Source: Ectothiorhodospiraceae bacterium
Lineage (GTDB): Bacteria > Pseudomonadota > Gammaproteobacteria > Nitrococcales > Aquisalimonadaceae
Direction: 5' to 3'
DNA length: 64,000 nucleotides
Assembly: GCA_020831845.1 (NCBI GenBank)
Contig: JAFIFV010000146.1
Span: 62,001-126,000 of the forward strand
Made by a program: the position numbers and the translations under genes. Each line of letters begins with the position of its first letter. The first letter of the stretch is position 1. A model generated the notes under the pieces. It made no database searches. It saw only the letters and a program-made list of their open reading frames with translations, and was not told where the DNA came from. Of the stretch, positions 1 to 11,245 are shown piece by piece.

Positions 1-662
1 GCCAGTTCCAGCATGGCATTAAGCTCCTCCATGCGGAAGGCGTGGCCCTCGGCGGTGCCTTGCACTTCAATGAACTGCCCGGCCTCGTTCATGACCACGT
101 TCATATCCGTTTCCGCCTCGCTGTCTTCCGGGTAGTCCAGATCCAGCACCGGTTCGCCGCGATAGATGCCGACCGAGACGGAGGCCACCTGGCCATGCAA
201 CGGGCTGGCCCGCAGTTTGCGCTGGCGTACCAGCGTGTTCATGGCGTCGGCCAGGGCGACGTAGGCGCCGGTGATGGATGCGGTACGCGTGCCGCCGTCG
301 GCCTGCAGTACGTCGCAGTCGATGATCACGCTGCGTTCGCCCAGCGCCTGCAGGTCGATGGCGGCACGCAGCGAGCGTCCGATCAGCCGCTGGATCTCCA
401 CTGTGCGCCCCTGCTGCTTGCCGCGCGCCGCCTCGCGCCCCATGCGCGTGTTGGTGGAGCGCGGAAGCATCCCGTATTCGGCGGTGACCCAGCCCTGGCC
501 CTTGCCGCGGAGAAACCCCGGTACGCCCTCGTCCACCGAGGCGGTGCACAGGACCTGCGTGTCACCGAACTCCACCAGCACCGAGCCCTCGGCATGGCGG
601 GTGAAGTGGCGGGTAAGGCACACGGGGCGAAGTTCATCGGGGCGGCGGCCGCTGGGTCGCAT
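1..662 (-). CDS. rph: RNase PH (3' end cut by window)
   Basis: Phosphorolytic 3'-to-5' exoribonuclease that trims the 3' ends of tRNA precursors. The reading frame starts [14 protein letters not shown] and carries the family's blocks: [38 protein letters not shown] and the phosphate/metal-site region [14 protein letters not shown]. About 220 of the usual roughly 238 residues are present; the last 15-20 lie to the left of the window. The start ATG (complement of 660-662) aligns with the universal RNase PH N terminus. It is divergent from yicC, a common gammaproteobacterial pairing. The assignment is by family resemblance and is firm. Confidence 0.95.
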   Translation of the reverse strand, partial: MRPSGRRPDELRPVCLTRHFTRHAEGSVLVEFGDTQVLCTASVDEGVPGFLRGKGQGWVTAEYGMLPRSTNTRMGREAARGKQQGRTVEIQRLIGRSLRAAIDLQALGERSVIIDCDVLQADGGTRTASITGAYVALADAMNTLVRQRKLRASPLHGQVASVSVGIYRGEPVLDLDYPEDSEAETDMNVVMNEAGQFIEVQGTAEGHAFRMEELNAMLEL

Positions 663-777
663 GTTCGGATCTCCTGCCTTGGGGTGCGACAGGGTAGCAT
701 AACGGCGTCTCCGTGCGTTCCAGTAACCGCCCCCGCCCTGTAGTATTAGCAACCTGCATTCGACAGGGGAAATACGC

Positions 778-2266
<1,489 letters not shown>

Positions 2267-2308
2267 GACCGCCCGGCGAGCGATCTGCACCGAATGAGTG
2301 CGTCCACA

Positions 2309-2323
2309 TGGTGCATAGCACCA
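2309..2323. promoter_or_regulatory. Short inverted repeat between gmk and rpoZ
   Basis: The 117-bp gap between gmk and rpoZ contains a perfect 6+3+6 dyad, TGGTGC-ATA-GCACCA. It has no T-run after it, so it is not a convincing terminator. It could be an operator or a structured leader for rpoZ-spoT. The half-sites are in the opposite order from an NtrC site. Function unassigned. Confidence 0.3.
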
Positions 2324-2383
2324 CGCCAGGCCAAATTGCTGTATGCTAGCTTTGTTGACACCTAATTGAACCGGAGTTCCTGA

Positions 2384-2644
2384 ATGGCACGCGTAACGGT
2401 AGAAGATTGTCTGGGCAAGGTTGCCAATCGCTTCGAGCTGGTGCTGGTGGCGTCCAAGCGCGCGAGGCAGATAGCCAACGGGTCCCAGCCTTTCGTTCCC
2501 CTGGAAAATGACAAGCCCACGGTGCTGGCGCTGCGCGAGATCGCCGAGGATCACGTGGATGCCGCGATCCTGCGCGAAGATCCGATGGATGTGCAGATTG
2601 CCGTCGAGGACGTCGAAGCGGCCCGGGAGCAGGCGGAAGACTGA
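2384..2644 (+). CDS. rpoZ: DNA-directed RNA polymerase omega subunit
   Basis: Small polymerase subunit that aids assembly of beta-prime and contributes to ppGpp binding. The 86-residue protein begins [20 protein letters not shown] and continues [25 protein letters not shown], both diagnostic. Length is typical. The start is supported by the CCGGAGTTCCTGA leader upstream. It sits 14 bp before spoT, the classic rpoZ-spoT arrangement. Confidence 0.96.
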   Translation: MARVTVEDCLGKVANRFELVLVASKRARQIANGSQPFVPLENDKPTVLALREIAEDHVDAAILREDPMDVQIAVEDVEAAREQAED

Positions 2645-2658
2645 TATCGGAGGCATCT

Positions 2659-4833
2659 GTGGCTCGTGCGGAAGCGCTACCCCCCGAGGCCTATGCCGGG
2701 GTGGACCCCAGTCATAAGGTCAGTGAGCTCTGCTCGCTGCTGGAGGGGTATTTAGAGCCGAAACAGGTCAAGATCATCTACGATGCCTACCTTTTCGGCG
2801 CAGCCGCACATGAAGGTCAGCGCCGGTTGTCCGGTGAGCCATACATCACCCATCCACTCGCGGTGGCGAAGATCCTCGGTGAAATGCGAATGGACTACCA
2901 GAGCATCGTCTCTGCCATTCTGCATGACGTCATCGAGGACACCCCCAGTTCCAAGGAGCAGATCGCCAAGGATTTCGGCGAGGAAGTCGCGGAGCTGGTG
3001 GACGGGGTCTCCAAGCTCACCCAGATCCACTTCGAGAGCAAGGCCGAAGCCCAGGCGGCGAACTTCCGCAAGATGGTTCTGGCCATGGCGCGGGATATTC
3101 GCGTCATCCTGGTGAAACTGGCCGACCGGCTGCACAACATGCGCACCATCTGGGTGATGCCGCCGCACAAGCGCCGTCGTATCGCCCGCGAGACGCTGGA
3201 AATCTACGCTCCCATCGCCAACCGTCTCGGCATCAACCACATCCGTATCGAACTGGAAGACCTGGCGTTCGCGGCCCTCTACCCGATGCGCTTCCGTGTC
3301 ATCAAGCACCAGGTCCGCAAGGCGCGCAAGAACCAGCGCGAACTGGTGGGCAAGGTGAAGAACGCGCTGGAAGAGCGGCTGCGGGAGGCAGGGCTGCCGG
3401 CGGAAGTGCACGGTCGGGAGAAACACCTGTTCAGCGTCTACAACAAGATGCTCAACCCCGGCGGCGAGCCCAAGGCCTTCCACGCCATTTTCGATGTGCA
3501 CGGGTTCCGCATCGTCACCGATTCCGTGGACGGCTGCTACCGGGCGCTGGGTATCATGCACAGCCTCTACAAGCCGGTGCCCGGGCATTTCAAGGACTAC
3601 ATTGCCATCCCGAAGAGCAATGGCTACCAGTCCCTGCATACCACGCTCTGGGGGCCGCAGGGGGTGCAGATCGAGGTGCAGATCCGCACCGCCGAGATGA
3701 ACCGTGTGGCCGAGATGGGCGTCGCCGCCCACTGGATGTACAAATCCGGCGAGGAAGCGCAGAACACGGCCCAGACCCGCGCCCGGGAGTGGGTGAAGGA
3801 TCTGCTGGAAATGCAGAAGAACGCCGGCAATCCGCTGGAATTCATCGAGAACGTCAAGATCGATCTGTTCCCCGACGAGGTCTACGTGTTCACGCCGCGC
3901 GGCGAAATCATGGAAATGCCGCGAGGGGCGACACTGGTGGATTTCGCCTATGCGGTGCACTCCGACATCGGTGATACCTGCTTGGCTGCACGCGTGGACA
4001 AGCGGTTGATGCCGTTGCGCACGTCGCTGCAGACCGGTCAGACGGTGGATATCATCACCGCCCCCGGCGCCCGCCCCAATCCAGCCTGGCTCGATTTCGT
4101 GGTGACCGCCAAGGCGAGATCCGCCATACGCCATGCCCTGAAGAACCTGCGCCACGAGGAGGCTGCCTCCCTGGGAAGGCGCCTGCTCAACCAGGCCTTG
4201 CAAAGCATGGACAGCGGTCTGGATGTCCTGAGCGATGACCAGCTGGCGCGCGGCCTGAAGGGCATCGGCGCCGAGAGCATGGACGAGTTGCTGGAGAGTA
4301 TCGGTCTGGGCAAGCGCATGCCCTGGTTGGCCGCCCGACATCTGGCCGGCCTGGCAGAGGATTCCTCGCAAACAGCAAGTACCGACAGCCAGGCATTGCT
4401 TATCAAGGGTACGGAGGGTGCGGTTGTCACGTTCGCCCGCTGCTGCAACCCCATTCCCGGTGACCCCATCATCGGCTTCGCCAGTTCCGGCCGCGGCGTG
4501 GTGGTGCATCTCCAGGATTGCAAGAATCTGCAGGAATACCGGAAACACCCGGAAAAATGGCTGGACGTGCAGTGGGAAAAGGAAGTCGAGCGCGAATTCT
4601 CGGTGCCCATCAAGGTGGATGTGGTCAATCAGCGCGGGGTGCTGGCCGAGGTGGCCGCCAACATTTCCGACACCGATGGCAATATACTGAATGTTTCGGT
4701 GGATGAACGCGAAGGCATGATCGTCACCATCAGTTTCAGCATTGCCGTCCGCAACCGCGTCCACCTGGCCCGCATCATGCGGCGCCTGCGTGTATTGAAC
4801 GCTGTGCTTCGGATAACCCGGGTCAGGAGCTGA
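2659..4833 (+). CDS. spoT: Bifunctional (p)ppGpp synthetase/hydrolase
   Basis: Makes and degrades the stringent-response alarmone (p)ppGpp. The 724-residue Rel/SpoT protein has an N-terminal HD hydrolase domain (ITHPLAVAKILGEMRMDY, ILHDVIEDTP, LADRLHNMRTI), then the synthetase domain (DYIAIPKSNGYQSLHTT), a TGS domain (about 405-470, VFTPRGEIMEMPRGATLVDF), a zinc-finger-like segment (FARCCNPIPGDPIIGF) and a C-terminal ACT domain (IKVDVVNQRGVLAEVAANIS). The start is GTG, 9 nt after GGAGG in ATATCGGAGGCATCT. Intact catalytic blocks in both halves suggest both activities, but this was not tested by alignment. Confidence 0.95.
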   Translation: MARAEALPPEAYAGVDPSHKVSELCSLLEGYLEPKQVKIIYDAYLFGAAAHEGQRRLSGEPYITHPLAVAKILGEMRMDYQSIVSAILHDVIEDTPSSKEQIAKDFGEEVAELVDGVSKLTQIHFESKAEAQAANFRKMVLAMARDIRVILVKLADRLHNMRTIWVMPPHKRRRIARETLEIYAPIANRLGINHIRIELEDLAFAALYPMRFRVIKHQVRKARKNQRELVGKVKNALEERLREAGLPAEVHGREKHLFSVYNKMLNPGGEPKAFHAIFDVHGFRIVTDSVDGCYRALGIMHSLYKPVPGHFKDYIAIPKSNGYQSLHTTLWGPQGVQIEVQIRTAEMNRVAEMGVAAHWMYKSGEEAQNTAQTRAREWVKDLLEMQKNAGNPLEFIENVKIDLFPDEVYVFTPRGEIMEMPRGATLVDFAYAVHSDIGDTCLAARVDKRLMPLRTSLQTGQTVDIITAPGARPNPAWLDFVVTAKARSAIRHALKNLRHEEAASLGRRLLNQALQSMDSGLDVLSDDQLARGLKGIGAESMDELLESIGLGKRMPWLAARHLAGLAEDSSQTASTDSQALLIKGTEGAVVTFARCCNPIPGDPIIGFASSGRGVVVHLQDCKNLQEYRKHPEKWLDVQWEKEVEREFSVPIKVDVVNQRGVLAEVAANISDTDGNILNVSVDEREGMIVTISFSIAVRNRVHLARIMRRLRVLNAVLRITRVRS

Positions 4834-4874
4834 CCGGGTCTCGTTCCCTTGCCAGAAACCCGTGACACCCAGGT

Positions 4875-6644
4875 ATGGATACCGCAATCATGAAACGGAC
4901 TGCCCCTCTGCGTCGCTTTCTCTGGCCCGGCGCTCTGCTGCTTTCACTGTTCGCTTTCCTGTTGTTCGGCCAGGCGGCCGAAGGCCGCTGCGATACCGCT
5001 CTCGAACAGCCCCTGGCGGACATTCTGGGTCATACCGGTTCAGGCGCGGCCGAGGAAGGCGCGGTGGTCACCACCGGTGGCGTGGTCACCGGCGTCTATC
5101 CGGGCCGGGAGGCATTGAACGGGTTCTTCCTGCAATCTCCGGGTGCCGGGGAGTCCGTACCCAGCGGCCTGTTCGTCTATGCCCCCGGGCTCAGTGACGG
5201 TCAGTGGCAGACGCTGGAGCCCGGTGTCCGGGTACAGTTGAAGGCGCTGGTCGGTGAATACCGCGGCTGGCCACAGTTGCACCGGGTCGATAGCGTGCGC
5301 GTCTGTGCCCATCCCGGGCTGCCCGATCCGGTGGTTCTGGAGCTGCCGCTGGAGCCAACGGCGCTGGATCGCTACCACGGTCTGCTGGTGGATTTCCCGC
5401 AGCAACTGGTGGTGACCGGCAACTACGAACTGGGCCGCTTCGGAAGCCTGGCGCTCAGCGCTGAACAGCGACTGCTGCGGGAGCGCTCGGGCGCACGCGA
5501 TGACCGGTTGCACCAGATCACGCTGGATGATGGCAGCTACCGTAGTAATCCCGATCCCGTTCCCTACCTGGACGACAGCAATACCCGTCGCAGTGGCGAT
5601 CGGGTCCAGCAGCTGCGAGCCGTGCTTGCACACGCCTTCGACGCCTGGCGGCTGCACCCGGTGGAGCCGCCGGTGTTCGAATCCGCAAATCCTCGCCCCG
5701 GGAAACCGGATGCGCTGGCCGGGCTGCGCCTGGCGACGTTGAACGTGGAGAACTATTTTCTCACGTTGGGGGAGCGCGGCGCGGCGGATCAGGCAGCCCT
5801 CAGGCGTCAGCGGGGGAAGCTGCTGGCTGCGTTGCGGGGGCTGGATGCGGATCTGGTGGCGCTGGTGGAACTGGAGAACCGTGCAGGCGTGCTGGATGAT
5901 CTGTTGCGCCACATGAATGACGGAGTCGATGAACAGGCCCGTTACCAGCGGCTTGATGGTGTGACGGTGCGAGGCGGGGATCGCATCAAGGTTGCGCTCA
6001 TCTACCGTCCGTCCCGACTGGAGGCGCGGACGCCGGTGCTGCTGGATGACAATCAGGTGCACCGGCGCCCGCCGGTGGCCGCCCTGTTTCGTCCGCACAC
6101 CGGCGGTGAGCCGTTCCTGGCCACGGTCGTCCATCACAAGGCCAAATCCGGCTGCCCGCCCAGTGGTGACGTGGATGAAGGCCAGGGCTGCTGGAACCGG
6201 GAACGCACGGCCCAGTCCCGCGCCCTGCTGGAATTCGTGGCCGACCTGCAGGCGCAACACCAGCCCGGCGGCACGCTGCTGATGGGGGATTTCAACAGTT
6301 ATGCCGCCGAAGACCCGATCCGCTTGCTGGAGACTGCCGGCTATACCAATCTGGTAGCGACCCTGCTGCCGCCCGAGCGCCGCTACACTTATGTGTTTCG
6401 CGGCGAGGCCGGTATGCTGGATTACATACTGGCAGACCAGGCCATGCGCGAGCGGGTATCCGGTGCAACGGTCTGGCACATCAATGCCGACGAGCCGGTG
6501 CTGCTGGGCTATGACCAGCGTGGGGGTGTGTCGGGGCTGGCGGAGGGAGCGCCATGGCGCTCCTCGGATCATGATCCCGTTATGATTGGCATCGATGGCA
6601 GCGAGGCGGAGGCGAAGGAAGGTGTCACGGCCGGGGCACCGTAA
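4875..6644 (+). CDS. ExeM/NucH-type secreted endonuclease
   Basis: Predicted exported DNase of the endonuclease/exonuclease/phosphatase fold. A hydrophobic signal segment lies near residues 14-36, then an OB-like region (about 45-180), then the EEP domain with LRLATLNVENYF, LVALVELENRAG, the variable block around HHKAKSGCPPSG, the metal-binding LLMGDFNSYAAEDP, GMLDYILAD and the terminal SDHDPVMIGID. Length (589) fits ExeM/NucH enzymes. The start could be the ATG at 4890 (MKRTAPLRRF), which gives a cleaner signal peptide. Likely role: extracellular DNA turnover or phosphate acquisition (inference). No obvious operon partner. Confidence 0.85.
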   Translation: MDTAIMKRTAPLRRFLWPGALLLSLFAFLLFGQAAEGRCDTALEQPLADILGHTGSGAAEEGAVVTTGGVVTGVYPGREALNGFFLQSPGAGESVPSGLFVYAPGLSDGQWQTLEPGVRVQLKALVGEYRGWPQLHRVDSVRVCAHPGLPDPVVLELPLEPTALDRYHGLLVDFPQQLVVTGNYELGRFGSLALSAEQRLLRERSGARDDRLHQITLDDGSYRSNPDPVPYLDDSNTRRSGDRVQQLRAVLAHAFDAWRLHPVEPPVFESANPRPGKPDALAGLRLATLNVENYFLTLGERGAADQAALRRQRGKLLAALRGLDADLVALVELENRAGVLDDLLRHMNDGVDEQARYQRLDGVTVRGGDRIKVALIYRPSRLEARTPVLLDDNQVHRRPPVAALFRPHTGGEPFLATVVHHKAKSGCPPSGDVDEGQGCWNRERTAQSRALLEFVADLQAQHQPGGTLLMGDFNSYAAEDPIRLLETAGYTNLVATLLPPERRYTYVFRGEAGMLDYILADQAMRERVSGATVWHINADEPVLLGYDQRGGVSGLAEGAPWRSSDHDPVMIGIDGSEAEAKEGVTAGAP

Positions 6645-6659
6645 CACCCTCGGTGTCAA

Positions 6660-7001
6660 TCAGCTGGCCGGCACCCACACGTTGCACCAGCCCTCGGCGG
6701 CCACCAGCTTGCCGGGAAACACCGAGCATCGCCCCCAGTCACCGCCTTCGTCGGTGTAGAGGCTGCAGTTGGCGCAGATCTGGCCCTCCTCATAGGCCGG
6801 ATCGTCGGCATCCGCTGCATCGTGGACGTAGGCGACGGCTTCGGCGGCGGGATCGTCCTCGGACAAACGCTCCAGCTCGTCATCGGCCTGGGCGAAACGG
6901 GGGGCACTCAGCGACAGGCCTGCCACCGGTAGAGCTGCCAAGCCTGCGGCTGTACCCTTGAGGAAGCGGCGACGGCTCCGGTCATTACTGTGATCAGTCA
7001 T
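6660..7001 (-). CDS. High-potential iron-sulfur protein (HiPIP), Tat-exported
   Basis: Periplasmic [4Fe-4S] electron carrier typical of phototrophic and sulfur-oxidising gammaproteobacteria. The 113-residue precursor has a twin-arginine signal (RSRRRFLKGTAAGLAAL, ending near APRFAQA). The mature part has the HiPIP cysteine pattern: ICANCSLY, then GRCSVFPGKLV, then GWCNVW (C-x2-C-xn-C-xn-C). The start at 7001 is preceded by AGGAGC; a longer in-frame start 33 bp upstream would bury the Tat motif. It is divergent from ridA with 128 bp between. Its redox partner is not visible in the window. Confidence 0.92.
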   Translation of the reverse strand: MTDHSNDRSRRRFLKGTAAGLAALPVAGLSLSAPRFAQADDELERLSEDDPAAEAVAYVHDAADADDPAYEEGQICANCSLYTDEGGDWGRCSVFPGKLVAAEGWCNVWVPAS

Positions 7002-7129
7002 CGTAAATGCTCCTATGATTGTGTTACGGCACAAGTGTGACAGGCCTTGCTGCCGCGAGTTCAGGTTTTGTACAAGTTTTTGTCGCAGCCAATACCAACG
7101 TCCCAGCGACCCGTAATCAGGAGTGCAGC

Positions 7130-7519
7130 ATGAAGCGCAAGATCATTTCCACGGACAAGGCGCCCTCCGCCATCGGCCCTTATTCGCAGGCCGTGCAGGT
7201 GGGTGACACCGTGTACCTGTCAGGACAGATCCCGTTGGATCCGGCAACCATGGAGCTGGCGCAAGGTGACATTCGAAAGCACGTGGAGCGCGTGTTTGCC
7301 AACCTGGATGCTGTCTGCCAGGCGGCGGGCGGGAACCTGCAGGATATCGTCAAACTGAATATCTACCTCACTGATCTTGGCAACTTCGGCGTCGTGAACG
7401 AGGTGATGGCGGAGGTGCTGCAGGAACCGTATCCCGCGCGCGCCGCGATCGGTGTCTACAGCCTGCCCAAGGGGGCGCAGGTGGAAATGGAAGCGGTTAT
7501 GGTGCCGGGTTCCTCCTGA
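7130..7519 (+). CDS. ridA: RidA family reactive intermediate deaminase
   Basis: Hydrolyses reactive enamine/imine intermediates such as 2-aminoacrylate released by PLP enzymes. The 129-residue protein opens [20 protein letters not shown] and carries [24 protein letters not shown] and the signature [21 protein letters not shown]. Its conserved Arg and terminal Glu are in place. The ATG at 7130 follows CAGGAGTGCAGC; an upstream in-frame start would add about 37 unrelated residues. Location between spoT and recG is common in gammaproteobacteria. Confidence 0.94.
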   Translation: MKRKIISTDKAPSAIGPYSQAVQVGDTVYLSGQIPLDPATMELAQGDIRKHVERVFANLDAVCQAAGGNLQDIVKLNIYLTDLGNFGVVNEVMAEVLQEPYPARAAIGVYSLPKGAQVEMEAVMVPGSS

Positions 7520-7523
7520 GCGC

Positions 7524-9647
7524 ATGAGCGGTTCTTCCGCCAGTTCCACGCCGCCGCCCGCCGGGGGGCAAGGCCTTAGCCAGCCGGTAACCGTTCTGCG
7601 CGGCGTCGCCGGGCGTCTGGCCGGCAAGCTTGAAAAGCTGGGCCTCCGCACAGTGGGGGATGTGCTGTTTCATCTGCCGCACAGGTACGAGGATCGTACC
7701 CATCGTGTGCCCATCGGCAGCCTCCAGTCCGGGCAGCATGCGCTGGTCCGCGGTCGGGTGGAGTTGGCGGAGGTGGCGCAGGGGCGGCGCAAGCGACTGA
7801 TGTGCAGGGTGTCGGACGGCACCGGCAGCCTCACACTGGTGTTCTTTCATTATTTCCCCAACCAGTTGCAGCAGTTTCGGCAAGGGCGGGTGCTGGAGTG
7901 CTACGGTGAGGCCCGCCCCGGCGTGAGCGCGTTGCAGATGCAGATGGTGCATCCGGAATACAGCATCGTCTCCGATCTCGACGCGCCGCCGGAGCAGCCC
8001 GGCCTGACGCCGGTCTACCCCGCCACGGAAGGCGTAAACCAGACCACACTGCGTCGGCTTGCCGACCAGGCACTGAATTGGGCGCGGGAAGGGCTGGGAG
8101 ACCTCCTGCCGGCCGAGTTGCTGGAAGGCAGGGGTCTGCCGGATCTGTTCACGGCCTTGCAACAGGTGCATCATCCCGCCCCGGATTCCAGCCTGGCGCA
8201 GTTGGACGCCGGGGTGCATCCGGCCCAGCGGCGGCTGGCGCTGGAGGAACTGCTGGCGCATCACCTCAGCCTGCGACAGGTGCGGCACCGTCTGCGGGCG
8301 GATCGCCGGGCACCGGTGCTGCGCGGGACCGGGCGGTTGGTAGGGCGTTTCCTGGAGCAGTTGCCGTTCAGTCTCACCAACGCACAGCAGCGCGTGGAAG
8401 GCGAGGTGGCCAGGGACATGGCCAGTGCTGAGCCCATGCTGCGGCTGGTGCAGGGCGATGTGGGCTCCGGCAAGACCGTGGTCGCGGCCCTCGCGGCGCT
8501 GCGCGCGGTGGAGTCGGGCCAGCAGGCGGCGGTGATGGCGCCCACCGAGTTGCTGGCGGAACAGCATTACCGCAACTTCCGCGACTGGCTTCAACCTCTT
8601 GGGGTCGATGTGGCCTGGATGTCCGGCAAGTTGCCGGCGGCCCGGCGCCGGGAGATGCTGCAGGCGATTGCCGAGGGGCGCGCGCTGGTGGCGGTGGGCA
8701 CGCATGCGCTGTTTCAGGAACAGGTCACGTTCCACCGGCTGGGGCTGGTGATCGTGGACGAACAGCACCGTTTTGGCGTCCATCAGCGCATGGCGCTGAA
8801 GGAAAAAGGACAGACCGCCGATGCCCAGCCGCACCAGTTGATCATGACGGCAACGCCCATCCCACGTACGCTGGCGATGACGGCCTACGCGGATCTCGAT
8901 GTCTCGATAATCGACGAGCTGCCGCCGGGGCGTACACCCATCAGGACTGTGGCGGTGCCGGACAGCCGCCGGGAGGAGGTCGTGGCCGGTATCGCCGCGG
9001 CCTGTTCGGAAGGTCGCCAGGCCTACTGGGTCTGTACCCTCATCGAGGAGTCGGACCAGTTGCAGGCGGAGGCAGCGGAGGCGACCGAAGCCATGCTGAA
9101 AGAGGCTATCCCGGAGGTTTCCGTGGCGCTGGTCCACGGCCGCATGAAACCTGCCGACAAGGAAGCAGTGATGGCGCGCTTCGCCGGTGGCGAGGTTCAG
9201 TTGCTGGTGGCCACCACTGTTATTGAAGTCGGCGTGGATGTACCCAATGCCAGCCTCATGGTGATCGAAAACCCGGAGCGGCTGGGGCTCGCGCAACTGC
9301 ACCAACTGCGCGGGCGGGTTGGCCGGGGGACCGCTGCCAGTTCCTGTGTGCTGCTGTACCGCGCCCCGCTCACCGACATGGCACGCCGCCGTCTGGGAGT
9401 ACTGCGGGAGACCACGGACGGGTTCGAGATCGCGCGACAGGATCTCGAGCTGAGGGGGCCCGGCGAGTTGCTGGGGACGCGTCAGACCGGAGCATGGCAG
9501 TTCCGCGTTGCCGACCTGACCAGGGATGGCTCGCTGCTGCCGGATGTGCAAGTGCTGGCCGAGCGTCTGCTGCAGGAGGACATGCCCCGCGTGGACGCGC
9601 TGATTGAACGCTGGGTGGGCGAGGCCCAGCGTTACGGGCGCGTCTGA
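7524..9647 (+). CDS. recG: ATP-dependent DNA helicase RecG
   Basis: Branch-migrating helicase that remodels stalled forks and Holliday junctions. The 707-residue protein has the N-terminal wedge/OB domain (GLRTVGDVLFHLPHRYEDRT, YPATEGVNQTTLRRL) and then superfamily 2 motifs: Walker A GDVGSGKTVVAA (about 315), DEQHRFGVHQR as the DEAD-type box, MTATPIPRTLAMT as motif III, and the C-terminal QLHQLRGRVGRG with the TRG-region ELRGPGELLGTRQTG. ATG at 7524 lies 4 bp after the ridA stop, so the two are probably co-transcribed. Length matches the family. Confidence 0.96.
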   Translation: MSGSSASSTPPPAGGQGLSQPVTVLRGVAGRLAGKLEKLGLRTVGDVLFHLPHRYEDRTHRVPIGSLQSGQHALVRGRVELAEVAQGRRKRLMCRVSDGTGSLTLVFFHYFPNQLQQFRQGRVLECYGEARPGVSALQMQMVHPEYSIVSDLDAPPEQPGLTPVYPATEGVNQTTLRRLADQALNWAREGLGDLLPAELLEGRGLPDLFTALQQVHHPAPDSSLAQLDAGVHPAQRRLALEELLAHHLSLRQVRHRLRADRRAPVLRGTGRLVGRFLEQLPFSLTNAQQRVEGEVARDMASAEPMLRLVQGDVGSGKTVVAALAALRAVESGQQAAVMAPTELLAEQHYRNFRDWLQPLGVDVAWMSGKLPAARRREMLQAIAEGRALVAVGTHALFQEQVTFHRLGLVIVDEQHRFGVHQRMALKEKGQTADAQPHQLIMTATPIPRTLAMTAYADLDVSIIDELPPGRTPIRTVAVPDSRREEVVAGIAAACSEGRQAYWVCTLIEESDQLQAEAAEATEAMLKEAIPEVSVALVHGRMKPADKEAVMARFAGGEVQLLVATTVIEVGVDVPNASLMVIENPERLGLAQLHQLRGRVGRGTAASSCVLLYRAPLTDMARRRLGVLRETTDGFEIARQDLELRGPGELLGTRQTGAWQFRVADLTRDGSLLPDVQVLAERLLQEDMPRVDALIERWVGEAQRYGRV

Positions 9648-9778
9648 CACTGATCTGCTGTTCCCGGGACGCAAAGGTAGTTGTGAGACGGCACAACCAG
9701 GGCCGCACGTTCCGGTTTTGCCCCCCGGCATGCGATACTCCGCCGCGGTTATCCTTATCCTTTGAAGGTTGGTCAGCA

Positions 9779-10324
9779 TTGCGAGCACAGTTTCCCGCCT
9801 GGTGGACTTCGCCGCCCGGCGACAAACCGCTTCCGGCATCCGGGCCGGATTCCTGGCTGCGGCGTACGAACTCCCTGACGGCCCGCTTACGGCATCGTTG
9901 CGGCGCTGCCTTCGCCGTGCGGGTGCTGGACGAGGGTTGGCGTCGCCCCAGTCTGGATGAGGCGCGACGGCTGCGGCTGCCCTACCACAGGCTGGCATGG
10001 GTCCGGGAAGTGGCGCTGACCTGCGACGGCCGGCCGCTGGTTTTTGCCCGCTCCGTGATTCCCTCGCGTTCGCTGGTTGGACCAAATCGGGCTTTGCGGA
10101 CACTGGGAAGCCGGCCATTGGGTGAACTGCTGTTTGCTGGCGCGGGGACGCGGCGCGATCCTCTGGAGGTGGTCGCGCTGCAGTCCCATCATTGGCTGTT
10201 TCATCGTGTCGGAGAACTGGTCGGGAGCGACCCCCCCACGCTCTGGGCGCGGCGCCGGGTGCACTGGCTGAATCGCCGCCCGCTGCTGGTGGCCGAGGTC
10301 TTCCTGCCGGAACTGTTCGATTGA
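9779..10324 (+). CDS. ubiC: Chorismate--pyruvate lyase
   Basis: Converts chorismate to 4-hydroxybenzoate, the first committed step of ubiquinone synthesis. Family blocks are [35 protein letters not shown] and the C-terminal [22 protein letters not shown]; each is shown only as a recognisable piece of UbiC. The start is uncertain. The TTG at 9779, 8-12 nt after GAAGG, gives 181 residues close to E. coli UbiC. A GTG at 9683 would add 32 residues with no family likeness. The 4-hydroxybenzoate prenyltransferase gene follows at once, which supports the call. Confidence 0.83.
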   Translation: MRAQFPAWWTSPPGDKPLPASGPDSWLRRTNSLTARLRHRCGAAFAVRVLDEGWRRPSLDEARRLRLPYHRLAWVREVALTCDGRPLVFARSVIPSRSLVGPNRALRTLGSRPLGELLFAGAGTRRDPLEVVALQSHHWLFHRVGELVGSDPPTLWARRRVHWLNRRPLLVAEVFLPELFD

Positions 10325-10332
10325 AGGTTGGT

Positions 10333-11205
10333 ATGGACAAGGCGCAGATTCAGGACCGTTTCGTTCAATACGCCCGCCTGGCACGGCTCGACCGGCCCAT
10401 CGGCAATTTCCTGCTGCTCTGGCCGATGCTGTGGGCGTTGTGGATAGCGGCGGAGGGCGTACCCGAGCCCCTGGTGCTGATCGTGTTCGTGCTGGGGGTG
10501 CTGATCATGCGTGCCGCCGGCTGCGTGATCAACGACTATGCCGATCGCGACTTCGACGGGCATGTCAAGCGCACCAGGCATCGACCCATGGCCCAGGGCA
10601 AGGTCAGCGAACGCGAGGCGTTGGCGCTATTCGTGGTGCTGTGTCTGATCGCCTTCGGGCTGGTGCTGCTGATGAACCGGCTGACTATCCAGTTGGCCTT
10701 CGTCGGCGTGCTGCTGGCGGCTACCTATCCGTTCATGAAGCGCTACACGCATCTGCCCCAGGTGCATCTTGGTGCGGCGTTCGGTTGGGCCGTGCCCATG
10801 GCCTTCGCCGCGCAAACCGGGGAGCTGCCGCAGGTGGCCTGGCTGCTGTTCATTGCCGCGGTGCTCTGGGCCACCGTCTACGATACACAGTACGCGATGG
10901 TGGACCGGGACGATGATCTGAAGATTGGCATCAAGTCCACCGCCGTGCTGTTCGGCGATGCCGACCGGCTGATGATCGGCATCCTTCAGCTCCTGATGGT
11001 GGTCACGCTGGTCATGGCAGGGCTGCAGGTGGACCTGGGCTGGGCATACTACCTGGGGCTCGGCGGCGCTGCGGTTCTGTTCGTGTACCAGCAATGGCTG
11101 ATCCGCAACAGGGAGCGCGATGCCTGCTTCAGGGCCTTTCTCAATAACAACATACTCGGGGGGGTCATTTTCCTGGGCCTGGTTCTGCATTACCTGCTTC
11201 ACTGA
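10333..11205 (+). CDS. ubiA: 4-hydroxybenzoate octaprenyltransferase
   Basis: Membrane prenyltransferase that attaches the polyprenyl tail to 4-hydroxybenzoate in ubiquinone synthesis. The 290-residue protein has about eight or nine membrane spans and both aspartate-rich motifs: [19 protein letters not shown] (first) and [20 protein letters not shown] (second). The ATG at 10333 is preceded by GAAGGTTGGT and lies 8 bp after ubiC, so ubiC-ubiA form a two-gene operon. Length and motifs are canonical. Confidence 0.96.
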   Translation: MDKAQIQDRFVQYARLARLDRPIGNFLLLWPMLWALWIAAEGVPEPLVLIVFVLGVLIMRAAGCVINDYADRDFDGHVKRTRHRPMAQGKVSEREALALFVVLCLIAFGLVLLMNRLTIQLAFVGVLLAATYPFMKRYTHLPQVHLGAAFGWAVPMAFAAQTGELPQVAWLLFIAAVLWATVYDTQYAMVDRDDDLKIGIKSTAVLFGDADRLMIGILQLLMVVTLVMAGLQVDLGWAYYLGLGGAAVLFVYQQWLIRNRERDACFRAFLNNNILGGVIFLGLVLHYLLH

Positions 11206-11245
11206 CTGAGGAGAACAGGGTGGCGCTGACGCGCCGCCCGCCGCC

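Noticed and set aside
2309-2323. NtrC site between gmk and rpoZ
   Set aside because: Half-sites are in the order GGTGC...GCACC, opposite to the NtrC dyad.
2752-4887. Very long open frame antisense to spoT
   Set aside because: It mirrors a well-defined gene in a high-GC region; its protein is rich in His, Gln and Gly with no family signal, as expected from an antisense shadow.
7497-10340. Open frame of over 900 codons antisense to recG and ubiC
   Set aside because: Composition-driven shadow of recG; it crosses gene borders and shows no domain.
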